This document shows, piece by piece, positions 56,300 through 64,000 of a stretch of 64,000 bases of DNA. The notes under the pieces are model-generated. The model was given only the letters and a program-made list of their open reading frames with translations. It made no database searches and was not told where the DNA came from. Location of the stretch: assembly GCA_037074705.1 (NCBI GenBank), contig CM073593.1, positions 103,563,738 to 103,627,737 on the forward strand, read 5' to 3'. Origin of the DNA: Zhengitettix transpicula (Eukaryota; Arthropoda; Insecta; Orthoptera; Tetrigidae). Both the position numbers and the translations under genes were made by a program. How positions within the stretch are numbered: the stretch's first letter is position 1; each line of letters begins with the position of its first letter.

Positions 56300-56550
56300 T
56301 ATCAATAATTTTAATAATTTAATCCTGAAGATGTCCTAAAAAAATTTCTATACGTCGTTTATTAATATTTTGTTAATAAAAATAATTTTGTCAGTAAAAT
56401 TAATATTATTAAATATATAATAATTGTTTGTAATAAAATTTATGAATAATTTCAAATTAATAGCTTAAACCTGAAGATGTCCTAAAAAGGTACGAAACGT
56501 CGCTTATTTAATGTTTTGTTAGTAATAATAATGTTGTTAGTAAAATTAAA
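56300..56550 (+). repeat. Two tandem units with hammerhead-like module
   Basis: CCTGAAGATGTCCTAAAAA at about 56,325 and 56,468, about 143 bp apart. In the second unit GTCCT, AAAA, AGGTAC, GAAACGTCGC gives a stem with one bulge. The first unit has lost GAAAC but keeps TACGTCGTT. Unit length is close to the 145-bp array at 28.4 kb, though the sequence is different. Confidence 0.5.
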
Positions 56551-57380
56551 TACATAATGTGTTGTTTTTGGTAGGCCTATACGGCTATTCCGTTTACTGA
56601 AATTAAGAGGAAGAAAAGACTAGAAATGGAAGGAAAAACACAGATAAATAAAACTGCGACAATAAATCAATAAGAAGACGGGATAAAGGAAAAAAAGGTG
56701 GGGGCCAGTAAAGTCAAGAGGCAGATGATCCAAGTTGAAGTAATAAATCGACCTTGACGAAAAGTGGATCACAAGGGAAAAATTAAATGGTGATAATAGT
56801 GAGAACAGTTTCGAGCAGTAAATAAATACCCGAAAAACTACTTTTAGCAATTATAATATTTTCTGATGGTTAATAAAAACTTTCACAGGATTTTTATTTA
56901 TTTAAAAGGTTTTCACATTCGGCCTGGACAGTGAAAATTTCGTTCGTCAACAAAATACAGTTAAATATTTAAATTATGTAGATTATTCGGGTATTCCATA
57001 GTCTTGGATGAGAAAGATGAGCAAGAATGAGCGAAAAAAAAGGCAAAGAAAAGAAAAAAGAAAAGAAAAGCTAAAAAAAAAGAGGCAGGTTAAAGAGATG
57101 ACGTGATAGATCGTCTAGAAATGCAGGGGGAATAATGTAGAAACGTTTCCAGCGGTACGGAAAAACTATGTTCATCATCATCATGGAGAGAACAACACTC
57201 AGATGCGCATGTAGAGAGGTAGAGAGAGTACGAACACTCATTAGGGGGAAGACCTACTAAATTCGACCTGGAACCTAGTGACAGCTGGCACAGAGTATAA
57301 CAATTAATATTAATACTAACAGATCGGTTAGAAAGAGGAGTGTCACTAATTTAATACAAAAGATGGTGGGGCCAGAGACG
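56551..57380. other. Intergenic sequence, purine-rich
   Basis: Nothing recognised. A-rich GAAAAG runs lie near 57,030-57,090. Confidence 0.5.

Positions 57381-57383
<3 letters not shown>

Positions 57384-57414
<31 letters not shown>
57384..57414. repeat. (GA)n microsatellite
   Basis: About 15 GA units. Confidence 0.9.
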
Positions 57415-57417
<3 letters not shown>

Positions 57418-57668
57418 GTGGAAGAGTAGAGAAGTGCGGGGCCAATTGGAAGAAGGGATTTTCGGATAATCCTTTCCCAGTCCTGTCAGCAGCATCTCAG
57501 CCACAGTTTCGTAGTTTAAGTTTTCTCTCTCTCTCTCTTTGTCTTCCTAAAAAAAAAATAGATCGCCCGTTCTTGTTTAACGAACATTTTCACGGTTTCC
57601 AAAGTCCTCCAGAAGAAGAAGAAAAAAAAGAAGAAATTAAAGAGTTTTTCCGTAAGCGATCGTCGACA

Positions 57669-57884
57669 ATGAATTGGCGAATTCTCCTCCGGTGGTCGTC
57701 GATGTTAATCTTCCTTTATTGTGAAGTCTCCACATCGGGCCATCTGTCCTCTGCCTCCTTTTTTTCTCCCCCCCCCCCCACCCCACACACACACACACAC
57801 AAGAGCTTGTTCAAGCAGAACAGAACAAACGTGTTCTACGAGTCTTCAAGACTTATCAACGAGTTAAAACTACAGCAGCAATAA
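57669..57884 (+). CDS. Possible first exon with signal peptide, unknown protein
   Basis: ATG at 57,669 in the context GACAATG opens a frame beginning MNWRILLRWSSMLIFLYCEV, then STSGHLSSAS. A basic start, hydrophobic core and small-residue end look like a signal peptide. The frame then passes through C-rich and (CA)n sequence to a stop at 57,884, so the true exon may end earlier at a donor I cannot fix. No homology is recognised, and chance is a real alternative. Confidence 0.2.
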   Translation: MNWRILLRWSSMLIFLYCEVSTSGHLSSASFFSPPPPTPHTHTHKSLFKQNRTNVFYESSRLINELKLQQQ

Positions 57885-58439
57885 ATTTCTCCGCCAAACC
57901 CCCCCATCACCCTTTTCTCCGACAAACAAGTGTATTACTCTTTTATTTTTGTTCTGAAGTTGTTGTCGACCAGAAATTCGAGTTCATCAATAAATCAATT
58001 AATTTATCTGTTCCCCCAATCTTGTAATTGTGGCTGATTTATCATCGTTTAATTCTGAATAGGGTGAATGTGTCTGATGCTGTGACAAGCAGAGTGGGGG
58101 TGTTACACTACAGTACGGTAGGACTTACTTGGCCGTCCTTTGTTAGTTACCCGCGGGAAAATGGCGGGGGGGGGTCGTGACGTTGATCCCAACTAGGGGC
58201 CGCGGGACAAGTAAGCGCTGCCGAACAATCGCAGCGTAATTTCTACCGGTTTCAGTGAGTCCAATTGCGCTGTTGCCGTTGTGACGACAAGAAAACCCCA
58301 ATTTCTTACAAGTTTTAATTTACCATCTGTTTTGAATTAATATTACTCTGTTAATTTGGTAAGTTGTTTGTTATTTCTTTTTGTGTATGTGTGTGTGTTT
58401 GTGTGTACTTTAGCTTGCTTTTGTTTACTTTGTATAGTC
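57885..58439. other. Intergenic sequence, partly GC-rich
   Basis: The block 58,080-58,290 is GC-rich and single-copy-looking. No gene or element identified. Confidence 0.4.
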
Positions 58440-59225
58440 ATACTATAAATCTAATCAATTGTAAATACCTCCTCTGTAGGGAAAATACCCGAGGAAGATA
58501 GAAAAAGGTATCGAAACGTTGTCCTAATTAAAAATAAAAAATAAAAAGTATTTGTATAAGGTCATTAATTGTTTTATTAATTCGAAAAAAAATGTTAAAT
58601 TAAAAGTTATAAATCTAAAGATTTGCAAATGCCTCCTCTGTAGGGAAAATTCCCGAGGAAGATACAAAAAGGTATCGAAACGTTGTCCTAATTAAAAATT
58701 AAAAATAAAAAGTATCTGTATAAGGCCATTAATTGTTTTATTAATTCGAAAAAAAATGTTAAATTTAAAGTTATAAATGTAACGATTTGAAAATACCTCC
58801 TCTGTAGGGAAAATACCTGAGAAAGATACAAAAAGATATCGAAACGTCGCCATAATTAAAAATTAAAAATAAAAGTATCTGTATAAGGTCATTAATTGTT
58901 TTATTAATTCGAAAAAATGTTAAATTAAAAGTTATAAATCTAAAGATTTGCAAATGCCTCCTCTGTAGGGAAAATACCCGAGGAAGATAAAAAAAGGTAT
59001 CGAAACGTTGTCCTAATTAAAAATTAAAAATAAAAAGTATCTGTATAAGGTCATTAATTGTTTTATTAATTCGAAAAAAATGTTAAATTAAAAGTTATAA
59101 ATGTAATGATTTGCAAATACCTCCTCTGTCAGAAAAATACCTGAATAAGATACAAAAAAGGTATCGAAACGTCGTCGTAATAAAAAATAAAAAGTATTGG
59201 TAGAAGGCCATGAATTGTTTTATAT
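58440..59225 (+). repeat. Tandem array, five units of about 164 bp with a hammerhead-like module
   Basis: GAAACGT recurs at 58,513, 58,677, 58,841, 59,002 and 59,166. Each unit reads CCTCCTCTGTAGGGAAAATA, CC(C/T)GAGGAA or a close variant, GATAC, loop AAAAAG, GTATC, GAAACGTTGTCCTAATT. The stem GATAC/GTATC is complete where no unit-specific change occurs. TAGG upstream and CCTA downstream can also pair across the core. The second core base is C in most units and T in others, so some units look inactive if this is a ribozyme. Confidence 0.75.
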
Positions 59226-60443
59226 TATATTATTTAATCAGTGCAGCGAAAATCGAGCGTACTTGGAGAAACTCACAATAATATTTTTAATTAGACTGGA
59301 TGACGCTTTGTGGTCGTTATAAAACATTATAACAGTTTTTTTTAAAAATTTATTGAGTATTTTAATTACATGTGTCCAGATACAGGAGGTAAATACAGTG
59401 TAGAGGCTCAGAAGAGTATATTTAAGAAATATTAATAATTGAGGGTAATATAAGTGGGGGGGGGGGACAAGGGACTGACGATAATGATGGAGTTATTCTT
59501 GGCGAACGTTTTGGAGGGGGTGATTCAGTGACGAGCTTAAAAGGGGGTGGAGGGGGGAGAAAATAATTGCTGATTTCCGTATCAAGCTTCTCGCCTTCTG
59601 ATTGGATCCACTTCTTCCAGAAGAATGTTTCCTCCGAAGTTGGACAAGCATGACCGAACCCGACAGACTTTCGTGACCGACAGGCGTGAGATCACGGAAA
59701 TCGTGCTGTCGGTCACATTTGGGAGTAACACGAAGGCGGATTCCCCCCCTTGTCTTTTCCGTGCTTGCTGTCCCGCAGGCCACGATCTTTTATTATTTAA
59801 TTGTCTGTCCTTTTTCTCTTCCCCCCCCCCCACGCCTCCCTCTCACTCTCCATCACTTCCAAAGATCCTCTTAAAAATCTTCCACGTGCAGCACAGGTCG
59901 TCAGAGGGACTGTAAACCTTCTCTCTGGCCAATAGTCTGGAACGAGAATCTCAATTAAAAATAATAATTATAATTAATAAGGTGGGAATATCTCCCTGAA
60001 TCTCAAGGAAAAAAATATATTCTTGACTGTAGGCGAATGTAGGGCGACTACCCACGCATTCAGACAGACGATTGAATCAAATAGAATCGTAAAGGGAAAA
60101 TGTATGGAAATTAGAACCTAAATTTTTTAGGGTAAATATAAGGAACTTCTTATTCAGGAAAATGTGGTATAAATAAAGGGGATCTACACAGACCCGGTTA
60201 GGGGGTCATTAAAACCTCGTTCATAGGTCATGTAACTCAGGGGAGAACTTGAAAGTAAATCGATAGGACCAAAAAATAATAGAAGAGAGAAATAATGTCA
60301 GCCAATGAATCAGGAGTTTCGTAATAGCAGGAGACGATTAGAAAAGACATTACGGGAAAACGGAAATGAAATAAATGGGAGTAAACGGTAAAGCAAAAAA
60401 AAAATAGAAGCTGAAAAAGGACCAATTTAGAACAGTATAAACA
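59226..60443. other. Intergenic sequence
   Basis: No gene supported. The block 59,580-59,900 is GC-rich and open on both strands without a domain. A G-run lies near 59,456 and a C-run near 59,821. Confidence 0.4.
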
Positions 60444-60496
60444 CCACATTTCGGCCCATTTAAATTTTAGGGACCCTGTTCAGGTGAAAATTTTAA
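60444..60496 (-). ncRNA. Diverged hammerhead-like module, single copy
   Basis: On the minus strand: TTCAC, CTGAACAG, GGTCC(C), a long AT loop, GGGCC, GAAATGTGGTG. The stem GGTCC/GGGCC pairs fully with one G-U, and CAC can pair with GTG. Base 8 of the core is C instead of G, so it is likely dead. Confidence 0.4.
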
Positions 60497-60808
60497 ATAA
60501 AAATATGTTCGTAATAATAATAAAGATAGCCACAATACAGACAAAAGAAGTGACAATATCAATACCTTGTTTCCTTTCTTCAAGTGCAGAAAAAATACGC
60601 AAAAGCCCTGACTAGTGCTGTTGTGTCAGTCTAGGCTCTTCTTAGCACCTGAAGGAAAGGGACAAGGCTTCCAGGAAAGCGACACAATAGCCCTCTTAGT
60701 CTAGCCTCTTGAATTTTTTTTTCTGCACCTGAAGAAAGGAACAAGGTATTGATATTGCCACTTCTTTTGTCTGTATTCCGCTATCTGTCTTATTATTAAT
60801 TTTCAATC
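60490..60808. mobile_element. Inverted pair of Penelope-like element ends, near-perfect arms
   Basis: About 85-base arms (60,510-60,600 and 60,710-60,805) are almost perfect inverted copies: AATACAGACAAAAGAAGTG, CAATATCAATACCTTGTT, CCTTTCTTCAAGTGCAG on the left and their complements on the right. Between them lies another end piece (TTAGCACCTGAAGGAAAGGG, CTTCCAGGAAAGCGACAC). The high identity suggests fairly recent formation. Confidence 0.75.
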
Positions 60809-60965
60809 AGAAGTAAATTATTCATTTTAAAATATTTGGAATATATTTTTTTCTTTGATTTTTAGAATACGAATTTTTATTTTATTTAAATTAATAAACT
60901 TCTGACTTACTGGCAGATGTTTTTTTTCAATACTTAAAAATGTGACATAAATATAAGTATTGGGG

Positions 60966-61640
60966 AAAAATTAGGAGGCAGCTGGCAGTCTATTCCAATG
61001 AGAACAGAGGACAACTCTTACCGTATGCCCAAGGTCTGCGACCGTGGAACATACACCTCTCAAAAAACAGGCCGAGGTTGTGGGGAACTTAGTTTAGAAA
61101 ACCAGAGAGAGAGAGAGAGGAAGAGATAGATAGAAGAGAGAGAGAAGAGAGAGAGAGAAGACAGAGAATAGAGAGAGAGAAGACAGAGAAGAGAGAGAGA
61201 GGAGAGAGAAGAGAGAGATAGAAGAGAGATAGAGGAGATAGAAGAGAGATAGAGGAGAGAGAAGAGAGAGAGAGAAGACAGAGAAGAGAGAGAGAGGAGA
61301 GAGAAGAGAGAGAGGTGAGAGAAGAGAGAGATAGAAGAGAGAGAAGAGAGAGAGATAGAAGAGAGAGAGAAGAGAGAGAGAAGAGAGAGAGAGAGAGAGA
61401 AGAGAGAGAGAGGAGAGAGAAGAGAGAGAGAGAAGACAGAGAAGAGAGAGAGTGGAGAGAGAAGAGAGAGAGGTGAGAGAAGAGAGAGATAGAAGAGAGA
61501 GAGAAGAGAGAGAGATAGAAGAGAGAGAGAAGAGAGAGAGAGAGAGAAGAGAAGAGAGAGAGAGAGAGAGAGAGAAGAGAGAGAGAGGATATCCTCAAAG
61601 GTAGCTTCCTCCAGAGCTCTCTGAGAAGGTTCACCTTTGC
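60966..61640 (-). mobile_element. R1 5' half split by a GA expansion
   Basis: R1 body up to the CCAGAGAG position (60,966-61,101), then the GA tract, then the R1 head (AAAGGTAGCTTCCTCCAGAG, CTCTCTGAGAAGGTTCACC) at 61,590-61,640. Confidence 0.8.
61102..61588. repeat. Long (GA)n/GAAGA microsatellite
   Basis: Almost 490 bases of GA with GAA, ACA and ATA variants in larger repeated blocks. Confidence 0.95.
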
Positions 61641-61840
61641 TCTATTGCCGTGATTTGAAGATGATGTGACGTAAGTGTGGTGAGGAGAGGAATTATATCT
61701 AGGTAGATGGGCTCTGCAGGGTTGAACCGAGTAGGTCCAGGTCTGTAGGAGTTAATTTAAATTAATAGACTTCTGACTTACTGGCTGATGTTTTTTTTTC
61801 AATAATTAAAAATGTCGGATAAGTATTGGGGAAATATTAG

Positions 61841-62060
61841 GAGGAAGCTGGCCGACTATTCCAATGGGAACACCGAACAACTCTTACCGTATGCCCAAGG
61901 TCTGCGAACACGGAACATACACCTCTCAGAACACAGGGCCGAATGCGCCTCGGCTTGTGGGGAACCTTCGTTCAAAAAATCAGAGAGAGAGAGAGAAAGG
62001 AGAAGGCATCCCCAAAGGTAGCTTCCTCCAGAGCTCTCTGGGAAGGTTCACCTTTGCTCT
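61841..62060 (-). mobile_element. R1 5' half, unexpanded sister copy
   Basis: Same R1 segment as in unit a, but with only a short GA run (61,981-61,999). It shows the starting state before the expansion. Confidence 0.85.
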
Positions 62061-62166
62061 ATTAGCGTGGTTTGAAGATGATGATGGTGTGGTGAGGAGA
62101 GAAATTATATCTATGTAGATGGGCTCTGCAGGGTTGAACCGAGTAGATCCTGGTCTGTATGAGTTA

Positions 62167-62354
62167 CGGACTGACTCGTGCAATTATTATTTTTACTTGG
62201 AGGGGAAATCGTCGGTCAGTCGCTTCATCCCTTCCTCTGCCGTCCCAATCTCCTCTCCTCGTCCTAATCACCTGTAACAATATCACCGCGTGTCAATGAC
62301 GTCGAGGGTTCGTGTTTAATTCAGAGGCGTCTCGTCTGCGGCCTTGGTGAGCTG
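62167..62354. other. Single-copy-looking sequence upstream of promoter candidate
   Basis: Moderate GC, no repeat match. It contains AATGACGTCGAGG near 62,295. Confidence 0.4.
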
Positions 62355-62415
62355 ATTGGCCGCGCCTATCAGCGATCTGCAATTATAAAGGCAGCAGAGT
62401 GGAGTTCGCTGATTG
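62355..62415 (+). promoter_or_regulatory. Core-promoter-like sequence (ATTGG and TATAAAG)
   Basis: ATTGG (inverted CCAAT) at 62,355-62,359 lies about 25 bases upstream of ATTATAAAGGC (TATAAAG at 62,384-62,390). A start would be expected near 62,412-62,418 (TCGCTGATT). The block before and after has higher GC and CpG than the surroundings. The downstream sequence to about 62,640 would be a leader; a short ATG frame from 62,534 (MTHSALKVASFKDLHKHVV) exists, but no protein is recognised. Confidence 0.35.
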
Positions 62416-62640
62416 TGGCTGTGGCGGGATTAAAGTTGCAAAGTCGCAGCTCCAGCAGCAGCTCCTCCTTCACCTTCCTTCCTTCCTTCCTACCTGCGCT
62501 TTCAGCGGCGCGGCTCCCAGCCTATTCAAACTTCATGACGCACTCCGCGCTAAAAGTGGCTTCCTTCAAAGATCTCCACAAACATGTTGTGAATAACTTA
62601 ACACCACCTCGCCGGTAACACTGCCACGCCAAAAGATCTC

Positions 62641-63084
62641 ACGCCCTTGTGAAAACGTCTGCTAATTGCCCCCCTCCCCCTCCCCCCCTCCTTCTTCCTT
62701 CCCTTGACTCGCGTTTCCTTTGCCTTGTTATTTCGCATTATGATTTCCGGATTAATCAACGGCGGCCGCTCTCGTACTAATTACCTAAGTTTCTTTTACA
62801 CAATCGTAGACTCAACTTGGATCCAGGCATTGTCGTGTGTTCCAACTTCTTTCAAAACGACGTTTTAATTGTACATCACAGCTCAAAAAAACATCATCAG
62901 AGGTCACGTTTAAAACAACCAACGACTGACTGAAAACTGTAGAAATAAAACCGTAGACGCAAATTACGGGTCTAGTACAAAATCCCGACACACGCTTTCC
63001 CCCCCCCCCCAAAAAAAAATAAGGCATAATATATTAATATCGTAGACACCTTCACATGATATTATACATGATTATCATTGCAAG
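62641..63084. other. Intergenic sequence
   Basis: C-rich runs near 62,670-62,690 and 63,000. Nothing recognised. Confidence 0.45.
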
Positions 63085-63545
63085 TCTATTTACTCCTTAA
63101 TGTTGTGGAACCATTTAAACCAAACTTGGTACAAGTATTACTTCGGCTTTATGACGCCACTAGCACCCCTATGAGGGGTGGCATTTTCAAAATATCCGAC
63201 AGCACCCTATATTGCCACCAAGTGGTTTACTGGGGTCGCTCGGATTCATATTGTTACTCTCTCGATGAAAAAATTTTCATCCCCTAACGGCTCTAGGGGT
63301 GGGGGTGAATGGAATGATAAAAATTGTTATATTGACCTGATGAATCCGGTGTTATGGTAGTCGCTGGGTTCACTTATGGCCTACCAGCAGGGTTATGTTA
63401 CAGTTTAATACCCTAGGGGTGGGGGGTGGAATGGAGTGATAATAATAATACTAATAATTTGATATTGCCCGAGATTTGTCTCTAATTCGGTGTTGTGTTT
63501 ATCGATGAGTTCAGTTATAAAATACCAGCAAGTTAGGTTAAAGGT
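63085..63545 (+). mobile_element. Possible Helitron-like interior fragment
   Basis: CCATTTAAACCAAACTTGGT resembles the conserved phrase after many insect Helitron heads. CATCCCCTAACGGCTCTAGG, with GGGGTGG-type motifs, resembles part of the interior of 515-1,292. No ends are visible. Confidence 0.3.
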
Positions 63546-63565
63546 GAACTTAACACTCCTGGAAT

Positions 63566-64000
63566 GACAACTCCCCTTTAATAGCATAGGAAGGGTAGAG
63601 GAAGGTAGCCAAGGGTTAACTAGGTACTCCCGGGCCTGTAGTTTGAGGATCCTACCCGGCAATCACCTAAAAGTGATGCAGGACAAACGCTAGAAAAACC
63701 TGCATCAGGTAGGTCGGGCATTTGGTACTTGTCCCACGTCCTTCCCTGGATGGCGGGAGAGGGGTTTGCTGTGAGGTTGCAGCTTTCCCCTCGCCGTGCC
63801 TTGACCGGTTTAGGAGGCATCTAGTTGACTATTCCAATAGGAACAGCGGACAACTCTTACCGTATGCCCAAGGTCTGTGACCCCGGAACATACACCTCTA
63901 AAAACAGGCAGAGGTGCCTCGGCATGTGGGAACCTTAGTTCAAAAAACCAGAGATATGTGAAGACATCCCTAAAGGTAGCCCACGCCAGAGCTCTGTGGG
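63566..64000 (-). mobile_element. R1 retroposon, continues past the window end
   Basis: Form A body from CAACTCCCCTTTAATAGC through GGATCCTACCCGG to the CCAGAGCTCTGTGGG part of the head at the last base. The final 3' end and tail are missing at 63,566. Confidence 0.85.

Larger units (their letters stand above)
60884..62166. repeat. Segmental tandem duplication carrying R1 pieces
   Basis: Unit a (60,884-61,755) and unit b (61,756-62,166) share both ends (AATAGACTTCTGACTTACTG; GATGGGCTCTGCAGGGTTGA) and an R1 fragment. Unit a is about 460 bases longer only because a GA tract has expanded inside it. Confidence 0.9.

Overview
The window looks like one stretch of a large, AT-rich, repeat-dominated eukaryotic nuclear genome, most likely an arthropod and probably an insect. 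Reasons: there are no dense or operon-like reading frames; retroposons carry poly(A) tails and target-site duplications; Helitrons, a mariner and Penelope-like elements are present; dinucleotide and tetranucleotide microsatellites are very long. I cannot name the species. No intact host gene can be supported. The best host signals are one possible internal exon (51,741-51,896), one possible signal-peptide first exon (57,669-57,884) and one promoter-like stretch (ATTGG plus TATAAAG near 62,355-62,390).

The commonest component is an interspersed repeat called R1 here, about 450-650 bp per unit. It occurs more than twenty times on both strands, ends in poly(A), and several copies are flanked by direct repeats of 9-12 bp, so it behaves as a SINE-like retroposon. 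R1 comes in two forms that differ in their 3' part, and one copy (3,190-4,177) is a dimer of both. Other elements are: two non-autonomous Helitron families (515-1,292; 26,408-27,317; 33,464-35,044 and fragments); a tRNA-derived SINE (20,215-20,457 and fragments); a decayed mariner joined to a Helitron end (20,722-21,561); an LTR remnant with a primer-binding site inside an (AT)n tract (36,212-37,234); and Penelope-like element (PLE) remnants. The PLE remnants include two copies of the C-terminal GIY-YIG endonuclease region (22,580-22,880 and 48,120-48,260) and several inverted pairs of PLE ends.

The most interesting theme is a small structured module that recurs in PLE ends, in single copies, and once per unit in four tandem arrays (15.1-16.3 kb, 28.4-29.4 kb, 56.3-56.5 kb and 58.4-59.2 kb). 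It reads CTGAAGAA, a short stem-loop, then GAAACGTYGT. The stem differs between families but keeps its pairing. This order matches the core of a type I hammerhead ribozyme (CUGANGA, stem II, GAAA, stem III, cleavage site, stem I), except for one extra base before stem II. Arrays of 145-225 bp monomers with one such core each resemble hammerhead satellites and retrozymes. Self-cleavage is an inference, not a demonstration.

Other structure includes an AT-rich array of about 60-bp units at 44.2-45.7 kb with higher-order copies, two adjacent arrays at 52.2-52.8 and 53.2-54.2 kb, and a duplicated block at 60.9-62.2 kb in which a GA tract has expanded inside an R1 copy. The stretches between these elements are AT-rich, without recognisable genes.
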